NCBI GenBank assembly: GCA_947589685.1
Contig: CANQCN010000012.1
Coordinates: 1-33,365, forward strand
DNA from: an uncultured Clostridia bacterium
GTDB lineage: Bacteria; Bacillota; Clostridia; Christensenellales; CAG-314
DNA: 33,365 nt
Direction: 5' to 3'
Made by a program: the position numbers and the translations under genes. Position 1 is the stretch's first letter; each line of letters starts with the position of its first letter. Positions 1-6,933 of this stretch are shown here, piece after piece. The notes beneath the pieces are model-generated. The model worked only from the letters and a program-made list of their open reading frames with translations, was not told the origin of the DNA and did no database searches.

Positions 1-59
1 TAAGAAGCAATGCTAAAATTGTTTCTTTTGCACCCCAACATTTGTCAATTGAGCCTACC

Positions 60-290
60 GACCACACGTGCGTCGGTTGATTGCTTGCTGCTACGCTGAC
101 GCATGCGCAATCGACACGATGTGCGCAAAAGCGCCGCCGCAGTCGGACTTGGGGTTGCGCGTGAACGCACGCGCGTTTGGATAGACTTTCGCCGAGGTCT
201 CCCATACCCTCGGCAGCTCCGGGGTGGACCGCAATCTCGGCGCAGGTCCGTGATTGCGGAGTTTGATTGGACTGACCATTTGACGGTGAC
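60..290 (+). ncRNA. Candidate structured RNA, unidentified
   Basis: This stretch is clearly richer in G and C than the AT-rich DNA around it and has no convincing reading frame. It can form several good helices: 76-84 with 107-115 (nine pairs, one G-U); 191-197 with 208-214 (seven pairs, ten-base loop); and 229-236 with 252-259 (eight pairs). GGACC at 226-230 could instead pair with GGTCC at 245-249, which would compete with the last helix. I do not see the conserved cores of RNase P, SRP RNA, tmRNA or common riboswitches. Strand is uncertain; + is chosen because the following genes are on +. It could also be the end of something that begins outside the window. Confidence 0.35.
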
Positions 291-641
291 GTATTTCTTT
301 ATACCTTATAATTTTTTTTAATAAAATTTTATTGTATTATGACAGAAAATGCGGATTTGAATAATACTATTTTAGACATAGTAGTTTTGTGATCGTAAAA
401 AGTTTTTTATACGAACTTCTTTTGTCGGAGAAAAGGCGATATTTTGCCGTTTTTAACGAAATTCGATCGGGGATCTGTTGTTACGCATAAAAAAATTTGT
501 TTGTGTCAACAATGGTACTATGAAATATCCAAAGGAAAGAAAGTATGCAAGCAACAGCGACGAGCGAGAAAGCTTGTTTCCCGAACAATTCGATTCGGAA
601 AATAAGTGCATAGAAATTTCCAAAAAACAGAAGGTGCAATA
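291..641. other. AT-rich gap before spoVAC
   Basis: This 350-base stretch has no supported gene. It contains one copy of the dispersed 19-bp palindrome (365-383). It also has a weak terminator-like element at about 431-454, with GGC and GCC arms around an AT loop and then a run of T. A conventional Shine-Dalgarno site (AAGGTG, 631-636) for spoVAC closes it. I looked for a forespore sigma-G promoter (GHATR and CATWHTA boxes at 17-18 bases) and found no pair with correct spacing. Confidence 0.5.
365..383 (+). repeat. Dispersed 19-bp palindrome, copy 1
   Basis: The sequence is TACTAT, seven bases ending in GAC, then ATAGTA. The arms are perfect inverted repeats, identical to those of the copies at 8256 and 31850; only the centre differs (TTTAGAC instead of TTGTGAC). 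The flanks also agree with the 8256 copy (AT before, GTT after). It lies about 260 bases upstream of spoVAC. Function unknown; a regulator site or a small dispersed repeat are both possible. Confidence 0.7.
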
Positions 642-1091
642 ATGGAAGCTTACAAGGAGATCACGAGAGAAAATTACAAGGCGTATGTTTTTGAAAAAAT
701 GCCCAAAAGTTCGCATTGGAAGAACATGATTTGGGCTTTTTTGATAGGCGGAACGATCTGCGCGATAGGTCAAGCGTTTATTTATTTGTATTCGCTTTGG
801 TTCAATATGCAGGACGCTTCCGTTCTCGCTTCGGGAACGTTGGTTTTCATTGCCGCGATGTTGACAGGATTCGGAGTATACGACCAAATAGGGCGTTTTG
901 CGGGCGCGGGTTCGACAATACCTATTACGGGGTTTTCCAACGCGGTGGTATCGCCTGCGTTGGAGTTTCGTGCGGAAGGCTACGTTTACGGCGTGGGGGC
1001 GAAAATGTTTTTGGTCGCGGGGCCCGTCATCGTCAACGGCGTGACCGTTTCCGTTGTTATCGCCTTGCTTACGTTGTTATTCGGAGGTTGA
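642..1091 (+). CDS. spoVAC: Stage V sporulation protein AC (SpoVAC)
   Basis: A 149-residue integral membrane protein of the SpoVA complex, which lets calcium-dipicolinate into the forespore and out again at germination; the AC subunit is linked in Bacillus to a mechanosensitive channel activity. Membrane segments lie near residues 28-50, 60-80 and 120-147. The family-typical GAGSTIPITGFSNAV stretch is present. Length matches Bacillus SpoVAC (about 150). The ATG at 642 is chosen over an upstream GTG at 606 because AAGGTG sits five bases before it and the protein then starts as the family does. It heads the spoVAC-AD-AE operon; spoVAA and spoVAB are not in the window. Confidence 0.95.
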   Translation: MEAYKEITRENYKAYVFEKMPKSSHWKNMIWAFLIGGTICAIGQAFIYLYSLWFNMQDASVLASGTLVFIAAMLTGFGVYDQIGRFAGAGSTIPITGFSNAVVSPALEFRAEGYVYGVGAKMFLVAGPVIVNGVTVSVVIALLTLLFGG

Positions 1092-1092
1092 G

Positions 1093-2094
1093 ATGGATTA
1101 TTACAAAAAAAGAACGCTTGTTTTTGCCAACTCTTTTGTTAAAGAAGGTTATACGGTAGCCGGTCCGAAGGAAAACGACGGACGTTACAAAGGCTTTTTC
1201 GATCTTGCTTTGACGGACGATATGTTTGCTCAAAATACGTTCGAACGCGCCGAACGAAAAATGTTCGAGCATGCCATCGACGGCGCGATCGCAAAAGCCA
1301 ACCTCGATGAAAGCGAAATAGACGCATTGATCGCGGGAGATTTGCTCAATCAAATCGTTTCCGCGTCCTTTGCCGCCAAAAAAACGCATACGGGCTTTTT
1401 GGGAATATACAATGCGTGCGCGACCTTTGTCGAAAGCCTTATCGTCGGCTCGGCAATGCTCGGCAACGGTTTGGAAAACGTCGTGTGCGCCGCGGGCAGT
1501 CATTTTTCGACGGCGGAAAGACAGTACCGTTATCCGTTGGAGTTGGGAGTGCTTCGTTCTCCCGTTACGCAATGGACGGCAACGGGCGTAGGGGCGACGG
1601 TACTTTCGAACAGACGCGAATACTGCACGCCGCGCATTACGCGGGGTACGCTCGGACGCGTAGTGGACTACGGCGTGATGGATACCAACAATATGGGCGC
1701 GGCAATGGCTCCGTCGGCTTGCGATACGCTTGTTACCTTTTTCAAGGATACGGAGACTGCGCCGAGCGACTTCGACGTGATCTACACGGGCGATCTCGGC
1801 AAGCTCGGCAGCGATATATTGATGGATCTTACTGCGCAGGAAGGGTACGATATTTCCGCGCAGCTGCACGATTGCGGCGCGTCGCTATATTGGGACGAAC
1901 AACAAACTTATCAGGGCGGCAGCGGAGCGGCGTGTTCGGCGCTCGTATTCAACGGCGTGCTTTTGGGACGGTTGCGCCGCGGCGAATACAAACGTATTTT
2001 GCTGGCCGGTACGGGAGCATTGATGAGTCCCACAACATCTTTTCAGGGGGACAGTATCCCCGCAATAACGCATCTTGTGGAGGTGACGGCGTAA
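1093..2094 (+). CDS. spoVAD: Stage V sporulation protein AD (SpoVAD)
   Basis: A 333-residue soluble component of the SpoVA complex with a thiolase/ketoacyl-synthase-like fold. In Bacillus SpoVAD binds dipicolinic acid at the membrane rather than acting as an acyltransferase. Recognisable family stretches are the N-terminal KKRTLVFANSF, the YNACATFVESL segment at the position of the thiolase active-site loop, and AAGSHFSTAERQYRYPLE. The ATG at 1093 follows the spoVAC stop by one base and has GGAGG just upstream; a longer in-frame start inside spoVAC is ignored. Its TAA shares one base with the spoVAE ATG, so translation is probably coupled. Confidence 0.96.
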   Translation: MDYYKKRTLVFANSFVKEGYTVAGPKENDGRYKGFFDLALTDDMFAQNTFERAERKMFEHAIDGAIAKANLDESEIDALIAGDLLNQIVSASFAAKKTHTGFLGIYNACATFVESLIVGSAMLGNGLENVVCAAGSHFSTAERQYRYPLELGVLRSPVTQWTATGVGATVLSNRREYCTPRITRGTLGRVVDYGVMDTNNMGAAMAPSACDTLVTFFKDTETAPSDFDVIYTGDLGKLGSDILMDLTAQEGYDISAQLHDCGASLYWDEQQTYQGGSGAACSALVFNGVLLGRLRRGEYKRILLAGTGALMSPTTSFQGDSIPAITHLVEVTA

Positions 2095-2465
2095 TGGACG
2101 TTTTTTTGATGTTTGTAAAAGCTTTTGTGGTGGGCGGAGGGATCTGCCTCATCGGACAGATAATTATCAACTATACGCATCTGACCAACGGCAAGATCTT
2201 GGTGCTGTTTCTTGTGGCGGGAGCCGTACTCGAAGGCTTCGGGCTGTACGGTCCGTTGGTGGAATTTGCGGGAGCGGGCGCAAGCGTACCCATTTCCGGT
2301 TTCGGATATTCGTTGGTAAGAGGCGCAGTGCAGGCGGCTGAACGCGACGGCGTATACGGCGCGCTTACGGGCGGACTTGCCGCATGCGCAACGGGAGTAA
2401 GCATTGCGATCGTATCCGGGTATCTCGTGGCGGTGCTTTTCCGTCCGCGTACCAAAAAGAAATAG
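2094..2465 (+). CDS. spoVAE: Stage V sporulation protein AE (SpoVAE, SpoVAEb type)
   Basis: A 123-residue hydrophobic protein, the third SpoVA channel subunit. It resembles SpoVAC in pattern, with a GAGASVPISGFGYSLV segment matching the GAGSTIPITGF region of SpoVAC, as expected for these two related membrane subunits. Membrane segments are near residues 5-25, 33-52 and 92-116, and the basic end (RPRTKKK) suits a cytoplasmic C terminus. Its ATG overlaps the last base of the spoVAD stop, and GGAGGTG lies upstream at about 2079-2085. Length is close to Bacillus SpoVAEb (about 117). Confidence 0.94.
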   Translation: MDVFLMFVKAFVVGGGICLIGQIIINYTHLTNGKILVLFLVAGAVLEGFGLYGPLVEFAGAGASVPISGFGYSLVRGAVQAAERDGVYGALTGGLAACATGVSIAIVSGYLVAVLFRPRTKKK

Positions 2466-2511
2466 TAACTTTTGCGTTTCGAACCGAATATAATGTGAAA
2501 AAAGGTATTCT

Positions 2512-3195
2512 ATGGCGCGGTATTCGGTTGTAAGCACAAGCGTAAAAAAGCAAAAGCGTCGCAAACGGACAAGAAAGCTCGCGATCGGTTTGATTTTTAC
2601 TTTTGTCTTGTCCGTTTTGTTGGCGCTGTTTTTTTATCGCAGGTCGATGAATCCGATCATTTTGGATATAGCGCAAACAAAACTGAAATCGGAGACGATG
2701 TTGGCGATAAACGAAGCCGTGTCCGTAGCGCTTGCGGACGACGTGGATTATTCGCAATTTGTGGTGGTGGAAAAGAACGAACAAAACGACATCGTTTTGC
2801 TGAGCGCCAACAGCGTGTTGGTAAATCGTCTTGCGCGCGATACCGCGATCATCACACAAAAAAAGATAGCCGAACTCAAATCTTTCGAAGTGGATATTCC
2901 CATCGGAACGCTTTCCGGTATACCCTTGCTGTCGGAACTCGGTTCGACGGTCTCCGTGACGGTTTCTCCTATCGGAAATGTGAGTTGCAGCTTCCAATCC
3001 ACATTCGAATCTGCGGGTATCAACCAAACCTTACACAGAATTTACATAAACGTGCTGACCAAGACGGATCTTATATTGCCCACAATGCACGCCGAAGTGG
3101 AAAACAACACTCCTATATTGCTTTGCGAAAGCGTAATAATAGGCAACGTGCCGGAAACTTTTTTGCAGGGCGGGCTGTTGCTCGGAGTATCTTGA
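2512..3195 (+). CDS. yunB: Sporulation protein YunB
   Basis: A 227-residue protein of the YunB family; in Bacillus yunB is a mother-cell sporulation gene of unclear biochemistry. A very basic N terminus (KKQKRRKRTRK) precedes one membrane segment at about residues 24-42, so the bulk probably lies outside the cytoplasm. Family signatures include NPIILDIAQTKLKSE, ending in INEAV, and the C-terminal LLCESVIIGNVPETFLQGG. AAAGG lies six bases before the ATG. It follows spoVAE by 46 bases and could be read from the same promoter; a TATAAT-like box at 2489-2494 has no clear partner box. The context fits a sporulation cluster. Confidence 0.9.
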   Translation: MARYSVVSTSVKKQKRRKRTRKLAIGLIFTFVLSVLLALFFYRRSMNPIILDIAQTKLKSETMLAINEAVSVALADDVDYSQFVVVEKNEQNDIVLLSANSVLVNRLARDTAIITQKKIAELKSFEVDIPIGTLSGIPLLSELGSTVSVTVSPIGNVSCSFQSTFESAGINQTLHRIYINVLTKTDLILPTMHAEVENNTPILLCESVIIGNVPETFLQGGLLLGVS

Positions 3196-3235
3196 ATATA
3201 ACGGTAATCGAATATTTAATATTGTTGCAAAATTG

Positions 3236-3264
3236 TTGTCAATTGCAGTTTTTTTTGCTATACT
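3236..3264 (+). promoter_or_regulatory. Sigma-A promoter of the pheST operon
   Basis: TTGTCA (3236-3241), a 17-base spacer and TATACT (3259-3264), with TG one base before the -10 (extended -10). Transcription should start near 3271, giving the T-box leader. Confidence 0.8.
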
Positions 3265-3284
3265 TATTAAAAACAAAGACGAAG

Positions 3285-3499
3285 CACAAGAGTTTGCGGT
3301 AAACATGAGTCAAGCGAACGGGGAGCGGTGAGAGCCTCGTCCATGCGCAAAAAGATATTCACTTCCGAGTTCGAACGATGAAACGCAGTAGTCGTTTGCG
3401 GGCTGTTTCCGTTAGCAAACAGTTAAGGAAAGGCTTGCCTTTCGAATTTAGGTGGTACCGCGGTCTATTCGCCCTAAGCTATGCGCTTGGGGCTTTTTT
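3285..3499 (+). promoter_or_regulatory. T-box leader, tRNA-Phe responsive
   Basis: Stem I shows the AGCGGTGAGAGCC segment typical of the distal end. A UUC codon at 3358-3360, followed by ACTTCCGAG, sits where the specifier is expected and codes for Phe, matching pheST downstream. The T-box proper, AGGTGGTACCGCG, is at 3450-3462 and contains the bases that pair with an uncharged tRNA acceptor end. The terminator at 3471-3499 completes the switch. When uncharged tRNA-Phe binds, the antiterminator forms and transcription enters pheS. Confidence 0.93.
3471..3499 (+). terminator. T-box attenuator terminator
   Basis: GCCCTAAGC (3471-3479) pairs with GCTTGGGGC (3485-3493): nine pairs with one G-U and a five-base loop, followed by six T. 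It competes with the antiterminator formed by the T-box sequence just upstream. Confidence 0.92.
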
Positions 3500-3510
3500 A
3501 GGAGAAAATT

Positions 3511-4524
3511 ATGACAATTGCAGAAATCAAATCGACATTCGACGCAGAAATATCGAAGTGCGTTCGACTTGCGGAATTGCAGGAACTGAAAGTAAAGTAT
3601 CTCGGCAAATCGGGGGCGCTTACGGCTTTGCTCAAAAGCATAAGAGACTTGCCCGCGGAGGAACGTCCGACCTTCGGCGCGCAAGTAAACGAGCTTCGCA
3701 AACAAATGGAGGAACGCTTTGCGTCCAAAACGGACGAACTGAAAAAGGAGGAAATGCAACGTCGCTTGACGGAAGAAAAGGTGGATATAAGTCTGACTTC
3801 CTGTCCGAGTCGCGGCGCGCTTCATCCCGTTACTCTCATCGAAAATCAAATATGCGAGCTTATGGTGGCTATGGGGTTCGAGGTTCTTTCCGGACCGGAG
3901 ATAGAAACGGACTACTACAATTTTCAAGCGTTGAACATTCCTTACGATCACCCCGCGCGAGATATGCAGGATACGTTTTATATAACAGACAGCATTTTGC
4001 TGCGTACGCAAACTTCGGCTATGCAGGCGAGAATAATGGAAAAACGCAAGCCGCCGTTGAAGATCGTGTGCCCCGGCAAGGTGTTCCGCTCCGACAGCGA
4101 CGCGTCTCACTCGCCCGTATTTCATCAGATAGAAGGACTTGTTGTGGACAAAAACATCACATTGTGCGATTTGAAGGGAACATTGGAGTATATCGCATCG
4201 CACTTGTTCGGCGAACAAACGAAAGTGCGTTTCCGTCCGTCTTACTTTCCTTTTACGGAACCGAGCGTGGAAGTGGATCTTACGTGCAGTAATTGCGGCG
4301 GCAAGGGCTGCGCTTTGTGCAAGGAGACGGGCTGGATCGAGCTGCTTGGCGCGGGTATGGTAAACCCCGTCGTGTTGGAGAACTGCGGCATAGACAGCGA
4401 CAAATATACGGGGTTTGCATTCGGTATCGGCGTGGAACGCGCCGCCATGATCAAATACGGCATTCCCGATATTCGGCTGTTTTACGAAAACGATCAGCGT
4501 TTTCTCAAACAATTCGGCAAATAG
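3511..4524 (+). CDS. pheS: Phenylalanine--tRNA ligase alpha subunit
   Basis: A 337-residue class II aminoacyl-tRNA synthetase subunit; with PheT it forms the cytoplasmic alpha2-beta2 enzyme that charges tRNA-Phe. The N-terminal coiled coil (about residues 1-85) contacts tRNA. The catalytic domain shows motif 1 around LIENQICELMVAMGFEVLSGPE, motif 2 in VCPGKVFRSDSDASHSPVFHQIEGLVVD and motif 3 in GFAFGIGVERAAMIKYGI. A cysteine group (CSNCGGKGCALC, about residue 259) forms the small zinc-ribbon-like insert seen in many bacterial PheS. AGGAG lies seven bases before the ATG, directly after the T-box terminator. It starts the pheST-U32-mutS2 group. Confidence 0.98.
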   Translation: MTIAEIKSTFDAEISKCVRLAELQELKVKYLGKSGALTALLKSIRDLPAEERPTFGAQVNELRKQMEERFASKTDELKKEEMQRRLTEEKVDISLTSCPSRGALHPVTLIENQICELMVAMGFEVLSGPEIETDYYNFQALNIPYDHPARDMQDTFYITDSILLRTQTSAMQARIMEKRKPPLKIVCPGKVFRSDSDASHSPVFHQIEGLVVDKNITLCDLKGTLEYIASHLFGEQTKVRFRPSYFPFTEPSVEVDLTCSNCGGKGCALCKETGWIELLGAGMVNPVVLENCGIDSDKYTGFAFGIGVERAAMIKYGIPDIRLFYENDQRFLKQFGK

Positions 4525-4536
4525 GAGTATACTGCG

Positions 4537-6918
4537 ATGAAATTACCTCTTTCCTGGATAAAAGAATTTGTAGACGTGGACGTAGACGTGCAGACGCTTT
4601 GCGACAAAATGGTGGCGATAGGTCTGGAAATAGAAGAAGTGGTCTACCTCGGCGAGCAAGTGACCAACGTTAAAGTTTGTCAGATAAAGGAGATCGCGCA
4701 GCATCCGAACGCCGAAAGACTGCTTTGCTGCAAGGTGGACGTTGGCGGTGAGACAATACCCATCGTAACCAACGATCATCATCTCAAAGCGGGAGACAAA
4801 GTGCCCGTTGCGTTGCACGGCGCAAATCTTGCTAACGGTCTCCATATAACCAAAGGCAAAATGCGCGGAGAAGAATCCTACGGTATGTTTTGCGGCGCGG
4901 AAGAGCTGGGCATAAACGTCGATATGTATCCGAACGCAGACGCGGAGGGCGTATTGATCTTGCGCGATAGCGCCGTCGTCGGCGAGGATATTCGCAAGGA
5001 AGTCGGTTTGGACGACTATGTTTTGGACGTAGCCGTAACCGCCAACCGTCAGGATTGCAACAGCGTGTTGGGACTTTCGCGCGAAGTTGCCGTGGCGCTC
5101 GGCAAAAAATGCAGGGAACCTGACGTGTCTTACAGCGAGGGCGAAGTCGCCACCGACGACCTCGTAAAGGTGGACATAAAGGCAAAAGATATATGCAAGG
5201 GATATTTTATGCAGGGCGTTACCGACGTAAAAATAGCAAGATCTCCCGTTTGGCTTACTTCACGCCTTGCCAAAGTGGGATTGCACGGCATAAACAACTT
5301 GGTGGATATTACCAATTACGTGCTGTTTGAGATCGGACAACCAATGCATGCCTTTGACTATGCCGACATTGACGATCACAAAATAGTGGTACGCAGAGCA
5401 AAAGACGGCGAGAAAATAATTCCGTTGGACGGCAAAGAGTACACGCTTTGCGGCGAGGACCTCGTGATAGCCGACGAGGATCGCGCGGTGGGACTTGCGG
5501 GCATAATGGGCGGCGCCAATTCGGGCATTAAACCCTCGACAAATTGCGTGTTGTTCGAATCGGCGACATTTGCCCGTATGAACGTGCGTCGTACGGGGCA
5601 TCGCTTGGGCTTGCGTTCCGATTCGTCGGCGCGCTTTGAAAAGGGCATTGAAACCTACACAAATAACCTCGGCTTGTCGAGAGCGTTGCATTTGGTAGAG
5701 CAGCTCGGCTGCGGCAAGGTAACGCGCGGGCGTATCGGCATAGGCGAGATCGCGCAAAGTAGGACGATCGTTTTTGACAAACGCCGTATATCCAAGCTGT
5801 TGGGTATAGGCATACCCGATGAGCGTATCTTGGATATTTTGGGCGCGCTGAACATTTCGACGACGATAGACGGCAATACCGTCAGCTGCATTGTGCCGCC
5901 TTATCGCGACGATATTGCGCGCGATTGCGATATCGTCGAGGAGTTGATACGCGTTTACGGCTACGACAACATAGTGGGTACGTTGATGGAAAAATCTCGC
6001 ATAACATGCGGCGGCAAAACGACGGAGGAAAAACGCATAGATCTGCTTAAAAACGTGCTTTGCGGTTTGCGCTACAACGAATGCGTGTTTTATCCTTTTG
6101 CGGGCAAGGCGCTTTTCGACAAGGCGAGCGTAACGCCGACGGACGAATCGAAGTATATCAAAGTGATTAACCCGATAGGCGAAGAGTTGTCAATGATGAA
6201 TCGCTCTCTTGCGCCCAATATGCTGCAATGCGTGGCACTTAACTTGTCCCGCAACAATTCCGAATTGAGATTGTTTGAAACGGGCAAGGCGTATCTTGCG
6301 CAAGAGCATCCTCTTGCCGCGCTGCCGTACGAGCAAAAACGGTTGTCAGTTTGCGCCACAGACATCGATTTTGACGCTTTTCGAGAAGATATTTTGCAAG
6401 TTATTCGTTGTATCAGCGACGGAACGTTGCGCCTTGTGCGCTCCGATTGCGATATTCTTCATCCGGGGATAAGCGCGGACGTCATTGTCGACGGCGTAAA
6501 GATCGGATATTTCGGAAAAATTCATCCGCAAATAGCTGCCAACTTCGATATAGAAACCGACTGTATGTATGCGGAGATATGTCTCGACAAATTGTTTGAG
6601 CAGGGGCGCTCGGAAATAAAGTATCGGACTTTCCCGAAATACCCCGCCGTCAGCCGCGACTTTGCCTTTTTGTGCGACGAGGATGTTGCCGCGCAGGATG
6701 TTCTGAACGAATTTTTAGCTCTCGCGTCTACGGAAAGCGCGCAGTTGTTTGACGTTTATCGCGACGACAAGCTCGGCGCGGGCAAAAAAAGCCTTGCAAT
6801 TACCGTTGTGTTCCGTGACAGAAACAAAACCTTGCAGGACTCCGATATTGAAAAACAATGCGGAAGAGCGTTGCGGGCGTTGAAGGAAAAATACGGCGTA
6901 ACGTTGCGCGAACAGTGA
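4537..6918 (+). CDS. pheT: Phenylalanine--tRNA ligase beta subunit
   Basis: A 793-residue partner of PheS carrying tRNA binding and editing. Domains in order: the EMAP/OB tRNA-binding fold (about 40-150, with HPNAERLLCCKVD), the B3/B4 editing domain (about 210-385), the B5 domain (about 400-475, with IVPPYRDDIARDCDIVEELIRVYGYDNI), the catalytic-like core, and the C-terminal ferredoxin-like anticodon-binding domain (about 700-793, starting FPKYPAVSRDFAFLCDE). Full length for the family. The ATG follows pheS by 12 bases and uses AGGAG at 4523-4527. Regulation is shared with pheS through the T-box. Confidence 0.98.
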   Translation: MKLPLSWIKEFVDVDVDVQTLCDKMVAIGLEIEEVVYLGEQVTNVKVCQIKEIAQHPNAERLLCCKVDVGGETIPIVTNDHHLKAGDKVPVALHGANLANGLHITKGKMRGEESYGMFCGAEELGINVDMYPNADAEGVLILRDSAVVGEDIRKEVGLDDYVLDVAVTANRQDCNSVLGLSREVAVALGKKCREPDVSYSEGEVATDDLVKVDIKAKDICKGYFMQGVTDVKIARSPVWLTSRLAKVGLHGINNLVDITNYVLFEIGQPMHAFDYADIDDHKIVVRRAKDGEKIIPLDGKEYTLCGEDLVIADEDRAVGLAGIMGGANSGIKPSTNCVLFESATFARMNVRRTGHRLGLRSDSSARFEKGIETYTNNLGLSRALHLVEQLGCGKVTRGRIGIGEIAQSRTIVFDKRRISKLLGIGIPDERILDILGALNISTTIDGNTVSCIVPPYRDDIARDCDIVEELIRVYGYDNIVGTLMEKSRITCGGKTTEEKRIDLLKNVLCGLRYNECVFYPFAGKALFDKASVTPTDESKYIKVINPIGEELSMMNRSLAPNMLQCVALNLSRNNSELRLFETGKAYLAQEHPLAALPYEQKRLSVCATDIDFDAFREDILQVIRCISDGTLRLVRSDCDILHPGISADVIVDGVKIGYFGKIHPQIAANFDIETDCMYAEICLDKLFEQGRSEIKYRTFPKYPAVSRDFAFLCDEDVAAQDVLNEFLALASTESAQLFDVYRDDKLGAGKKSLAITVVFRDRNKTLQDSDIEKQCGRALRALKEKYGVTLREQ

Positions 6919-6933
6919 TTTGACGGAGAAATC

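Noticed and set aside
103..321. 72-codon + strand and 62-codon - strand frames in the GC-rich left end
   Set aside because: Both are low-complexity, Arg-rich translations without ribosome sites and run through the predicted helices.
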